Below the pieces are notes generated by a model. It was not told the DNA's origin and searched no databases. It saw only the letters and a program-made list of their open reading frames with translations. A DNA stretch of 64,000 nt from an uncultured Erwinia sp. (GTDB lineage: Bacteria; Pseudomonadota; Gammaproteobacteria; Enterobacterales; Enterobacteriaceae). Positions 9,825 through 18,143 of the stretch are shown in pieces. Both the position numbers and the translations under genes were made by a program. Location: the NCBI GenBank assembly GCA_945290265.1, contig CALYQW010000005.1, positions 62,001 to 126,000 on the forward strand, read 5' to 3'. The stretch's first letter is position 1, and each line of letters starts with the position of its first letter.

Positions 9825-9972
9825 TTTTCTTCTTTGATAGTCTGGTCAGGGCTTTTGCCCTGGCCCTGAAAAAAACCGGCTGCATAGCCAGCAAAACCCC
9901 AGTCCCAGGGCCTGTTCTCGCCCCCTTTCCCGCGTTCAATCCACTGAATTACCCGCATTTTTAATTTAGGCA

Positions 9973-9999
9973 TTTAGTTTATTTCCCTATTTCCGATAG
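9973..9999 (+). promoter_or_regulatory. Sigma28 promoter for chemoreceptor 2
   Basis: TTTAGTTT (9973-9980), 11 bases, TCCGATAG (9992-9999): 6/8 plus 6/8 matches to the FliA consensus with exact spacing. Transcription would start near 10006, giving a leader of about 80 bases before the receptor ATG at 10088. Confidence 0.6.
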
Positions 10000-10087
10000 A
10001 ACTCGACAGGTAGCTGATTTTACCCCAGGCGGAACGCCGAACGGGCCTGTGTGCTCCCGGCATGGTCAATGAATTTTAGGAAACTAT

Positions 10088-11749
10088 ATGTTTAATCGCA
10101 TTAAAATAGTCACCAGCCTGATGCTGGTGCTGGTGATTTTTGGATCTTTGCTGGTGCTGACCGGCGGTCTGTTTTACCAGGCAGTAAAAAATGACAAATA
10201 TAATTTCCAGCTCACTCAGTCATTGAAAGAGCAGCAGAGTGAGATCAATGCGGCCTGGAATGCGCTGTCCCAGACCCGTACTGCTCTTAGCCGCGCAGCG
10301 TTACGTCAGACGTTAGATCAGAAAAACACCAGCGTGAGTGAGACTGCTGATGAATTGCTGGTTCAGGCTGCGGCCTCTTACTCACTGGCAGAAAAACACT
10401 ATGCAGTCTGGCAGACGCTGCTGGCGGCAGCAGATTTAAAAGATAACTACCTGATAGATTTGAAAAAAAAGTTTAATCATTACCATGGAGTCCTGGCAGA
10501 GCTCTTCGGCTTACTCAGAGCCGGTGATATTATTGGCTTTGTTGCCAACCCGGCTCAGCTCAGTCAGGACAACTTCCAGGCGGCGCTGGAAGCATGGACC
10601 AACGATCACCAGATACAGATTGAAGCCGCTGTGCAACAAAATCTGAGTTCCTATCATCAGTCAATTTGGATTGTAGTGAATATTTTGCTGCTCACCCTGG
10701 CGGTGATTACTGCGTTCTGGATCCTGATACGCCGGATTTTACTGCATCCACTGCAGGAAATAATGAAGCAGATTGGCTATATCAGTACCGGTGATCTGAC
10801 CAGAACGATCCCGGTGCAGGGTAACAATGAAATGGCAAAGCTGGCTGGCAGTCTGCATCAGATGCAGCAGGCGCTGATTGGCACCATCAGCAATGTGCGT
10901 GAAGGATCAGATGCTATCTGTACCGGCGTCAATGAAATTGCCGCAGGCAATAACGATCTGTCGGTGCGCACCGAAGAACAGGCGGCATCACTGGAGGAAA
11001 CTGCCGCCAGCATGGAGCAGCTGACCGCCACCGTGAAGCAGAATGCGGAAAATGCCCGTCAGGCTTCCCAGCTGGCTAACAGCGCATCAGAAATTGCGCA
11101 GAAGGGTGGCCATGTGGTGGATGGCGTGGTGCAAACAATGAACGAAATTGCCAGCAGCTCGAAGAAGATTGCCGATATCACCAGCGTGATTGACGGTATT
11201 GCTTTCCAGACCAATATCCTGGCGCTGAATGCCGCCGTTGAAGCGGCGCGTGCCGGTGAGCAGGGGCGCGGATTTGCCGTGGTGGCCGGCGAAGTTCGCA
11301 GCCTGGCGCAGCGCAGTGCTCAGGCCGCGAAAGAGATCAAAGGTCTGATTGAAGACTCGGTATCCCGGGTGGACAGTGGCACCTTACAGGTCGGCAATGC
11401 CGGTGACACTATGGGTGAGATCGTGCAGGCCGTCACCCGCGTAACCGATATCATGTCGGAAATTGCTTCGGCATCGGATGAGCAGAGCAGGGGGATTAGT
11501 CAGGTGGGTACCGCCGTCAGCGAAATGGATCGCGTGACCCAGCAAAACGCCTCGCTGGTGGAAGAGTCTACCTCTGCGGCGGCGTCGCTGGAAGAACAGG
11601 CGCATCGTCTGGACCAGGCCGTGGCTGTGTTCCAGCTGGCGCAGCAACTGGCAACCCAAGAGGTTAAACGTGAGGCAAAAGCGCCGATAGTAATAAAGGC
11701 TCCTGAACTGGCTGCTAAGTCGCAAGGTGAAAACTGGGAAGCCTTTTGA
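10088..11749 (+). CDS. Methyl-accepting chemotaxis protein 2 (Tar-like pocket, NWEAF tail)
   Basis: A 553-residue chemoreceptor with TM1 (MLVLVIFGSLLVLTGGLF), periplasmic four-helix domain, TM2 near 196-216, HAMP and the MCP signalling tip. The first ligand helix carries R64, S68, R69 and R73, the arginine and serine pattern of the aspartate receptor Tar. The second ligand segment reads NPAQL where Tar and Tsr have PTQ, so one usual ligand-contacting Thr is Ala. An amino acid or dicarboxylate ligand is plausible but unproven. The C-terminus is NWEAF, a variant of the NWETF tether for CheR and CheB. TTTTAGGAAA precedes the ATG by 4-7 bases. A FliA-type promoter lies about 90 bases upstream. 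Confidence 0.92.
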   Translation: MFNRIKIVTSLMLVLVIFGSLLVLTGGLFYQAVKNDKYNFQLTQSLKEQQSEINAAWNALSQTRTALSRAALRQTLDQKNTSVSETADELLVQAAASYSLAEKHYAVWQTLLAAADLKDNYLIDLKKKFNHYHGVLAELFGLLRAGDIIGFVANPAQLSQDNFQAALEAWTNDHQIQIEAAVQQNLSSYHQSIWIVVNILLLTLAVITAFWILIRRILLHPLQEIMKQIGYISTGDLTRTIPVQGNNEMAKLAGSLHQMQQALIGTISNVREGSDAICTGVNEIAAGNNDLSVRTEEQAASLEETAASMEQLTATVKQNAENARQASQLANSASEIAQKGGHVVDGVVQTMNEIASSSKKIADITSVIDGIAFQTNILALNAAVEAARAGEQGRGFAVVAGEVRSLAQRSAQAAKEIKGLIEDSVSRVDSGTLQVGNAGDTMGEIVQAVTRVTDIMSEIASASDEQSRGISQVGTAVSEMDRVTQQNASLVEESTSAAASLEEQAHRLDQAVAVFQLAQQLATQEVKREAKAPIVIKAPELAAKSQGENWEAF

Positions 11750-11946
11750 TCCACTGCGCAGCTAACCTCGTTGTCATGCGGCCCCGCCAGCTGTCGGGGG
11801 CCGCATGGTGGCGGGGGCTCTCTTATCAGACCATTATATTGATTATTTTCCTCTGCAGGGGGGGCGCGGAAGCATACGCAGAGGCTGCCATGCGCTGACC
11901 TGTAATAAAAAATTTTCAGCAATTTTTGATTTGGTATTGAAGCAAC

Positions 11947-11973
11947 TAAAGTTTTTCCTCCTGATGCCGATAA
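11947..11973 (+). promoter_or_regulatory. Consensus sigma28 promoter for tsr-like gene
   Basis: TAAAGTTT (11947-11954), 11 bases, GCCGATAA (11966-11973): a 16/16 match to the FliA consensus. It lies 30 bases upstream of the receptor ATG at 12004, so the leader is about 25 bases. TTGAGGAAG provides the ribosome site just before the start. Confidence 0.93.
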
Positions 11974-12003
11974 TAACCTGCGGTCTATCCATTTGAGGAA
12001 GAT

Positions 12004-13674
12004 ATGTTGAGAAGTATTAAAATAGTAACCGGGCTTCTGCTGGTCTTAGTTATTTTTGGCGTAATGCAGTTAGTAACGGGGGGGATATTTTTTAATTCAT
12101 TGAAAAATAACAATGTAAATTATAATTTAGCACGGCTTGTTGGCCAGGAACAGGCCCACCTTACCAACTCATGGATAGCGCTGGTACAGGCCCGTAACAC
12201 CCTTAACCGCGTCGGACTGCGTATGGTGCTCGACGCGAGGAATAACGGTACCGGAGATAAAAGTGACGATCTGCTCGCCCTGGCAAAAAAACAGCTGAAT
12301 ACGGTTGAAGAGGAGTTCAGTACTTACAGGAAGCTTCTGCCGGAAGAGGCGGCTAATTCTCAGGAAACCCAGGATGTCGACAAACATTTTGTGATTTTAC
12401 GTGATGCGCTGGCTGAGCTGGTGGTGATGTTGAACCGTGGCGATATAAAAGGGTTCTTCGATCAGCCAACTCAGGGATTCCAGGATGGGTTTGAGCAGGC
12501 GTACAACAACTGGGTTGCCAGTTACCATCAGCTGCTGACCGAGCACAATCATGAAAATGAGCGAAACTACCTTCAGGCAGTGTGGGTTATAGGCATTGTG
12601 TTGGTTCTGCTGGTGCTGATTATCGCGCTGGTTTGGACGGCGATGTACAAAATGCTGGTGCGTCCGCTGAAGGGGAGTATTGAACATATTCGCCATATTG
12701 CCAGTGGCGATCTGACCCGCAGCATTGATGTGGCAGGGCGCAATGAAATGAGTGAGCTGGCGGCCAGCCTGCAGGATATGCAGCAGAAACTGGGGCGCAT
12801 TGTTAGCGAAGTGCGCGACGGGTCGGAAGCGATCTACACCGGTGCCAGTGAAATTGCAGCTGGTAATAACGATCTCTCTTCCCGTACCGAGCAGCAGGCG
12901 GCGTCGCTGGAGCAGACCGCCGCCAGCATGGAAGAGTTTACCGCCACCGTGAAGCAGAATGCGGAAAATGCCCGTCAGGCGTCAAAACTGGCGCTGGAAG
13001 CGTCTGAAAGTGCTCAGAAAGGCGGAAAAGTGGTTAACAGCGTGGTCACCACCATGCAGGAAATCGCCGGAAGCTCTAAGAAGATCGCCGACATTACCAG
13101 CGTAATTGATGGCATTGCATTTCAGACCAATATTTTGGCACTGAATGCAGCAGTAGAAGCGGCGCGCGCCGGTGAGCAGGGACGAGGTTTTGCCGTCGTC
13201 GCCGGTGAGGTGCGCAATCTGGCGCAGCGCAGCGCCCAGGCGGCGAAAGAGATTAAAGGACTGATCGAAGATTCTGCTACTCGTGTCGATAACGGATCTG
13301 CACTGGTTGAAAGTGCTGGTGGCACCATGAATGAAATCCTGAATGCGGTCACCCGTGTGACCGACATTATGGGTGAAATAGCATCAGCATCCGATGAGCA
13401 GAGTCGTGGCATCGATCAGGTAGGAACTGCGGTAACTGAAATGGACCGGGTAACCCAGCAAAATGCGTCACTGGTTGAAGAATCGGCTTCGGCGGCATCT
13501 TCACTGGAGCAACAGGCCAGTCGGCTGACGCAAACTATGGCGCTGTTTCGTCTAAACCGTCAATCGTCGGGGCAGGGAGCACAACATACGCCAGGATCTG
13601 AGCAGAAAAAGCCGGTAACCGTAAAACCATCTTCGTCGGTGGCGGCGGATGACGGTAACTGGGAAACGTTCTGA
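12004..13674 (+). CDS. tsr: Serine chemoreceptor Tsr-like MCP
   Basis: A 556-residue chemoreceptor and the clearest Tsr equivalent of the three. Residues that bind serine in E. coli Tsr are at identical positions: R64, N68 and R69 in ARNTLNR, and F151, F152, D153, T156 and Q157 in [10 protein letters not shown]1 is about 7-30 and TM2 about 192-214; HAMP and the signalling hairpin follow. It ends in the exact tether NWETF, the docking site for CheR and CheB. It stands behind an exact sigma28 promoter and is followed by cheR, after a stem-loop. The serine ligand is inferred from the pocket. Confidence 0.9.
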   Translation: MLRSIKIVTGLLLVLVIFGVMQLVTGGIFFNSLKNNNVNYNLARLVGQEQAHLTNSWIALVQARNTLNRVGLRMVLDARNNGTGDKSDDLLALAKKQLNTVEEEFSTYRKLLPEEAANSQETQDVDKHFVILRDALAELVVMLNRGDIKGFFDQPTQGFQDGFEQAYNNWVASYHQLLTEHNHENERNYLQAVWVIGIVLVLLVLIIALVWTAMYKMLVRPLKGSIEHIRHIASGDLTRSIDVAGRNEMSELAASLQDMQQKLGRIVSEVRDGSEAIYTGASEIAAGNNDLSSRTEQQAASLEQTAASMEEFTATVKQNAENARQASKLALEASESAQKGGKVVNSVVTTMQEIAGSSKKIADITSVIDGIAFQTNILALNAAVEAARAGEQGRGFAVVAGEVRNLAQRSAQAAKEIKGLIEDSATRVDNGSALVESAGGTMNEILNAVTRVTDIMGEIASASDEQSRGIDQVGTAVTEMDRVTQQNASLVEESASAASSLEQQASRLTQTMALFRLNRQSSGQGAQHTPGSEQKKPVTVKPSSSVAADDGNWETF

Positions 13675-13682
13675 TTGAGGTC

Positions 13683-13708
13683 CAGGAGCGGGAAACATCC
13701 CGCTCCTG
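13683..13708 (+). terminator. Stem-loop between receptor 3 and cheR
   Basis: A 10-bp perfect stem (CAGGAGCGGG / CCCGCTCCTG) with a 6-base loop follows the receptor stop codon by 9 bases. There is no T-run, so strong termination is doubtful; it may set the ratio of receptor to cheRBYZ mRNA. Confidence 0.45.
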
Positions 13709-13834
13709 AACCGCTTGATTTATTGATGATTGGTCTGAATGGCCGGGAAGGACGACACCGATCTGCTGACCGGTGCAGCTTCACTGGGATGTGATGCCGT
13801 TTAACGTTTATTCCGTGCTTTATCAGGGTAACAG

Positions 13835-14707
13835 ATGAAAAATTCGCCGCTTAGTGTGCCTGTACAAACTTCAACGCTGCTGACCCAAATGGTGCAGCGT
13901 TTGCCACTTTCTGATGCGCATTTCAAACGCATCAGCCAGCTTATCTACCAGCGGGCAGGTATCGTGCTGGCTGACCACAAGCGGGAGATGGTTTATAACC
14001 GACTGGTTCGCCGCCTGAGAACCCTGGGGCTGAGTGACTTTGGCCGGTATCTGGCGTTACTGGAGAACTCCCCGGGCAGCAGCGAATGGCAGGAATTTAT
14101 TAATGCGTTGACCACCAATCTGACGGCTTTCTTTCGTGAAGCCCACCATTTCCCGATTCTGGCTGAACATGCCAGCGGCCGACGTGGTGCTTACAGCGTT
14201 TGGTGTGCCGCCGCGTCTACCGGCGAAGAGCCTTACTCTATTGCGATGACACTGACGGAAACCCTGGGTAGTGGACCGGGTAAATTTCAGGTGTTCGCCA
14301 GTGACATCGATACCCAGGTACTGGAAACCGCCCGGGCAGGTATTTACCGTGAAGAACAGCTGAGCACCCTGACACCGGTGCAGCGCCAGCGCTTTTTCCT
14401 GCGCGGTACCGGACCGCATGCCGGAAAAGTGCGCATCCGACCGGAAGTTAGTTCAACGATTACCTTCGCTCAGCTCAACCTGTTAGCGAATGACTGGAAA
14501 TTGACTGGCACGTTTGACATGATTTTCTGCCGTAATGTAATGATTTATTTCGATAAAGATACGCAGGCAAAAATTTTAAGAGCCTTTATTCCATTACTGA
14601 AACCAGGCGGGTTGCTGGTGGCCGGACATTCGGAAAATTTCAGTCAGATCAGTAAGGAATTCTATCTTCGTGGACAGACGGTGTACGGGCTGACTAAGGA
14701 AAGATAA
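13835..14707 (+). CDS. cheR: Chemotaxis methyltransferase CheR
   Basis: CheR uses S-adenosylmethionine to methylate glutamates on chemoreceptors, working against CheB in adaptation. The 290-residue protein has the N-terminal helical CheR_N domain, then the Rossmann-like methyltransferase domain with [16 protein letters not shown] (SAM binding, about residues 127-142), FASDIDT and [14 protein letters not shown]. Its beta-subdomain binds the C-terminal pentapeptide of receptors such as NWETF. The stop TAA shares one base with the cheB ATG, indicating tight coupling. Confidence 0.97.
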   Translation: MKNSPLSVPVQTSTLLTQMVQRLPLSDAHFKRISQLIYQRAGIVLADHKREMVYNRLVRRLRTLGLSDFGRYLALLENSPGSSEWQEFINALTTNLTAFFREAHHFPILAEHASGRRGAYSVWCAAASTGEEPYSIAMTLTETLGSGPGKFQVFASDIDTQVLETARAGIYREEQLSTLTPVQRQRFFLRGTGPHAGKVRIRPEVSSTITFAQLNLLANDWKLTGTFDMIFCRNVMIYFDKDTQAKILRAFIPLLKPGGLLVAGHSENFSQISKEFYLRGQTVYGLTKER

Positions 14708-15756
14708 TGTCTAAAATCAAAGTGTTATGCGTTGATGACTCGGCACTGATGCGTCAACTGATGACTGAGATTGTCAACAGCCATAGTGATATGGAAATGG
14801 TTGCCAGCGCGCCGGACCCTTTGGTAGCGCGTGACTTAATAAAGCAATTCAATCCTGATGTGCTGACGCTTGACGTTGAAATGCCGCGTATGGATGGTCT
14901 TGATTTCCTGGAAAAACTGATGCGCCTGCGGCCGATGCCGGTAGTCATGGTGTCATCCCTGACCGGTAATGGTTCGGAGATCACGCTGCGGGCGCTGGAG
15001 CTGGGGGCGGTGGACTTCGTGACTAAACCCTCGCTGGGGATCCGCACCGGTATGCTGTCCTACAGCCAGATGATTGCCGACAAAATCAGAACCGCTTCGC
15101 GCGCGCGTCTGCCGGCCGCGCGCCCGGCAGTGAAACCGTCGGTGCTGAAGAGCGGTCCATTACTCAGTAGTGAAAAGCTGATTGCCATTGGTGCCTCTAC
15201 CGGTGGCACCGAAGCGATTCGTCATGTGCTGGAGCCGTTACCAGCCACCAGTCCGGCGCTGCTGATCACCCAGCATATGCCGGCAGGATTTACCCGCTCC
15301 TTTGCGGAGCGTCTAAACAAACTGTGCCAGATCACGGTGAAAGAAGCGGAAAATGGCGAACGTATTTTGCCCGGACATGCCTATATCGCCCCGGGTGCGA
15401 TGCACCTCGAGTTGACCCGTAGCGGTGCAAACTATCAGGTGTTGATCACTGAAGCGCCGCCGGTGAATCGCCATCGCCCGTCGGTGGATGTGTTATTTGA
15501 TTCGGTCGCCCGTTATGCCGGTCGTAATGCCGTAGGAGTAATCCTTACTGGTATGGGTAACGATGGGGCCAAAGGTCTGCTGACAATGCGCCAGGCAGGT
15601 GCATGGACAATTGCTCAGGACGAAGCGAGTTGCGTGGTTTTTGGGATGCCGCGTGAGGCAATTAGCCTTGGCGGTGCCTGTGAAGTGGTGGACCTCCACC
15701 AGGTAAGCCAGCATATGCTGGCAAAAATTAGTGCCGGACAGTCATTACGCATCTGA
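14707..15756 (+). CDS. cheB: Chemotaxis methylesterase/deamidase CheB
   Basis: CheB removes methyl groups from, and deamidates, chemoreceptors when phosphorylated by CheA. The 349 residues comprise a receiver domain with acidic pocket and phospho-acceptor D56 in LTLDVEMP, a linker of about 25 residues, and the methylesterase domain with catalytic S164 (GASTGGTEA), H190 (ITQHMP) and D286 (GMGNDGA). It starts by one-base overlap with cheR and is followed by cheY after 36 bases. Confidence 0.97.
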   Translation: MSKIKVLCVDDSALMRQLMTEIVNSHSDMEMVASAPDPLVARDLIKQFNPDVLTLDVEMPRMDGLDFLEKLMRLRPMPVVMVSSLTGNGSEITLRALELGAVDFVTKPSLGIRTGMLSYSQMIADKIRTASRARLPAARPAVKPSVLKSGPLLSSEKLIAIGASTGGTEAIRHVLEPLPATSPALLITQHMPAGFTRSFAERLNKLCQITVKEAENGERILPGHAYIAPGAMHLELTRSGANYQVLITEAPPVNRHRPSVDVLFDSVARYAGRNAVGVILTGMGNDGAKGLLTMRQAGAWTIAQDEASCVVFGMPREAISLGGACEVVDLHQVSQHMLAKISAGQSLRI

Positions 15757-15792
15757 TGCTGTCCTGCTGAACTGAATGATACTGGAGTAAAT

Positions 15793-16182
15793 ATGGCTGA
15801 TAAAAACATGCGGTTTCTGGTGGTCGACGACTTCAATACTATGCGTCGTATTGTGCGTAACCTGCTAAAAGAACTGGGCTTCAACAACGTTGAAGAAGCC
15901 GAAGATGGTCAGGAAGCACTGAACAAACTGCGGACCGGTGAGTTTGATTTCGTTATCTCTGACTGGAACATGCCGAATATGGATGGTCTGGAGCTGTTGC
16001 AGACTATTCGTGCTGACGCGACTCTCGGCAAATTACCGGTACTGATGGTGACGGCTGAAGCGAAAAAAGAAAACATCATTGCCGCCGCCCAGGCGGGAGC
16101 CAGCGGCTACGTAGTAAAACCTTTTACCGCGGCGACTCTGGAAGAGAAACTGGGCAAAATTTTCGAAAAGCTGGGTATCTAA
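15793..16182 (+). CDS. cheY: Chemotaxis response regulator CheY
   Basis: CheY carries the signal from CheA to the flagellar switch; phospho-CheY binds FliM and promotes clockwise rotation. It is a single 129-residue receiver domain with D12 and D13 (VVDDF), phospho-acceptor D57 (ISDWNMPN), T87 (MVTAEA), Y106 and K109 (YVVKPF), all at the E. coli positions. CTGGAG lies about 6-11 bases before the ATG. cheZ follows after 9 bases. Confidence 0.98.
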   Translation: MADKNMRFLVVDDFNTMRRIVRNLLKELGFNNVEEAEDGQEALNKLRTGEFDFVISDWNMPNMDGLELLQTIRADATLGKLPVLMVTAEAKKENIIAAAQAGASGYVVKPFTAATLEEKLGKIFEKLGI

Positions 16183-16191
16183 GGATCTGAA

Positions 16192-16836
16192 ATGAACGCT
16201 ATGACGAGACCAGATGTCGATCCGGCATCAGCCAAAGACATTATCTGCAAAATTGGTTCACTGACCCGGATGCTGCGTGACAGCCTGCGCGAACTGGGGC
16301 TGGACCAGGCTATTGCTGAAGCGGCTGAAGCGATCCCTGATGCCCGCGATCGTCTGGATTATGTGGTGCAGATGACCGCCAAGGCGGCCGAAAAGGCGCT
16401 GAACTCGGTGGAGGCATCTCAACCGCATCAGACACAGATGGAGATGGAAGCCAGGGATTTAAAAGCGCGCTGGGATGAATGGTTTGAGAATCCTGATGAG
16501 TTGTCTGATGCGCGCGCTCTGGTTTCGGATACCCGTAGCTATCTGGAATCTGTACCGCAACATACCGCCTTCACCAACGCTCAGCTGTTAGAGATTATGA
16601 TGGCGCAGGATTTCCAGGACCTGACCGGCCAGGTTATCAAACGTATGATGGACGTCATTCAGGAAATCGAACGTCAGCTGCTGATGGTACTGCTGGAAAA
16701 TATTCCGGATGCCGGTGTACGCAGTAAAGGCGAGAACAGCACCCTGCTGAACGGACCGCAGATTAACGCTGCGGCGCCCAACATTGTGGCGAACCAGGAT
16801 CAGGTTGACGATCTGCTCGATAGTCTCGGTTTTTAA
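16192..16836 (+). CDS. cheZ: CheY-P phosphatase CheZ
   Basis: CheZ dephosphorylates CheY and so ends the tumble signal. The 214-residue protein is mostly a long four-helix bundle hairpin; catalytic Q147 and D143 lie in [17 protein letters not shown], and the C-terminal CheY-binding helix reads [10 protein letters not shown] hairpin terminator follows. This closes the cheRBYZ set, before the flagellar export genes. Confidence 0.97.
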   Translation: MNAMTRPDVDPASAKDIICKIGSLTRMLRDSLRELGLDQAIAEAAEAIPDARDRLDYVVQMTAKAAEKALNSVEASQPHQTQMEMEARDLKARWDEWFENPDELSDARALVSDTRSYLESVPQHTAFTNAQLLEIMMAQDFQDLTGQVIKRMMDVIQEIERQLLMVLLENIPDAGVRSKGENSTLLNGPQINAAAPNIVANQDQVDDLLDSLGF

Positions 16837-16854
16837 CTTACCGCTGATAAACGG

Positions 16855-16879
16855 CGGGGCAGCGCAGGCTGCCCCGTTT
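16855..16879 (+). terminator. Terminator after cheZ
   Basis: A 9-bp perfect GC-rich stem (CGGGGCAGC / GCTGCCCCG) with a 4-base loop, followed by TTTCCCC. It separates the chemotaxis operon from flhB. The T-run is short, so efficiency may be moderate. Confidence 0.65.
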
Positions 16880-16988
16880 CCCCACCCGATAACCGGAATA
16901 CCCCGCTTTTTACCCGCTTACTCTCGGCATTATCCGTTGACAAATTTGGCATGCTGTAGCGTGAAATATCGACTACAGGCAGACAGGC

Positions 16989-18143
16989 GTGTCCGACGAA
17001 CAGAGCGACGAGGATAAAACAGAATCCCCCACGGCCCAACGGCTGGATAAAGCCCGTAAAGAAGGCCAGATACCCCGATCGCGTGAGCTGACCTCGGTAC
17101 TGATGCTGGTAACCGGCTTAGCCATCCTCTGGCTGGGCGGTGAATGGATGGGCCGTAAGCTGGCGGCGCTGGTCGCTAACGGCCTGAATTTCAATCATTC
17201 GGTGGTCAGTGATACCAGCCAGATGCTGAAACAGATTGCCAGTCTGATTACCCAGGCAGTACTGGCGGTGCTGCCGATGATGGGCGGGCTGGTGCTGGTG
17301 GCACTGGCTGCGCCGCTGCTATTGGGGGGCATCAATATCAGTGGCAAATCGTTGCGTTTCAGCTTCGACAAAATGAACCCGCTGAAGGGGCTGAAGCGCA
17401 TGCTATCGGCCCAGACGGCGGCGGAACTGCTGAAAGGCATTCTGAAAGCCACCCTGGTGGCCTGCGTCAGCGGGCTGTACATCTGGCATCACTGGGATCA
17501 GATGCTGCATCTGATCAGCGAATCGCCACTCACTGCGCTGGCCGGTGCGCTGAATATGATTGCGGTGTGCAGCATTCTGACGGTTATTGGTCTCTCGCCT
17601 ATGGTGATGTTCGACGTCTTTTTCCAGCTGTACAGCTACTACAAAAAGCTGCGCATGTCGCGTCAGGATATCCGTGACGAACATAAAGAGCAGGAGGGGG
17701 ATCCGCACGTAAAAGGGCGCATCCGTCAGCAGATGATGGCCGCCGCCCGCCGGCGCATGATGGCCGACGTGCCGAAAGCCGATGTTGTGGTGACCAACCC
17801 GACCCACTACGCGGTGGCGTTGCAGTACGATGAAAACAAGATGAGCGCCCCTAAGGTGTTGGCGAAAGGGGCGGGTGAAATTGCGCTACGTATCCGCGAA
17901 ATTGCTGGTGAGCACCGTATCCCGCTGTTGGAGGCTCCGCCGCTGGCCAGGGCGCTTTATCGTCACAGTGAAATTGGCCGGCATATTCCAGGCACCCTGT
18001 ACGCAGCGGTGGCGGAAGTGCTGGCCTGGGTCTGGCAGCTACGCCGCTGGAAGCAGGAAGGCGGCCTGATCCCAAGAAAACCTAAAAATTTGCCAGTGCC
18101 TGCAGGACTGGACTTTGCTGGAGAACAGAAATCCGATGGCTAA
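16989..18143 (+). CDS. flhB: Flagellar export switch protein FlhB
   Basis: FlhB belongs to the flagellar type III export gate and switches export from rod/hook to filament substrates by self-cleavage. The 384-residue product has four membrane segments (about 33-53, 92-113, 147-167, 188-212) and a cytoplasmic domain with the autocleavage motif NPTH at N270-H273, and DEHKEQEGDPHVKGRIRQ before it. The start is GTG at 16989, giving MSDEQSDEDKTESPT as in homologues; AGACAGGC precedes it. Its end overlaps the flhA start by 8 bases. Confidence 0.96.
   Translation: MSDEQSDEDKTESPTAQRLDKARKEGQIPRSRELTSVLMLVTGLAILWLGGEWMGRKLAALVANGLNFNHSVVSDTSQMLKQIASLITQAVLAVLPMMGGLVLVALAAPLLLGGINISGKSLRFSFDKMNPLKGLKRMLSAQTAAELLKGILKATLVACVSGLYIWHHWDQMLHLISESPLTALAGALNMIAVCSILTVIGLSPMVMFDVFFQLYSYYKKLRMSRQDIRDEHKEQEGDPHVKGRIRQQMMAAARRRMMADVPKADVVVTNPTHYAVALQYDENKMSAPKVLAKGAGEIALRIREIAGEHRIPLLEAPPLARALYRHSEIGRHIPGTLYAAVAEVLAWVWQLRRWKQEGGLIPRKPKNLPVPAGLDFAGEQKSDG

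Noticed and set aside
9010-13560. Near-identical receptor 3' halves as an assembly error or mobile repeat
   Set aside because: The similarity is explained by the conserved MCP signalling domain; the periplasmic halves and tails differ clearly, so these are three real paralogues.
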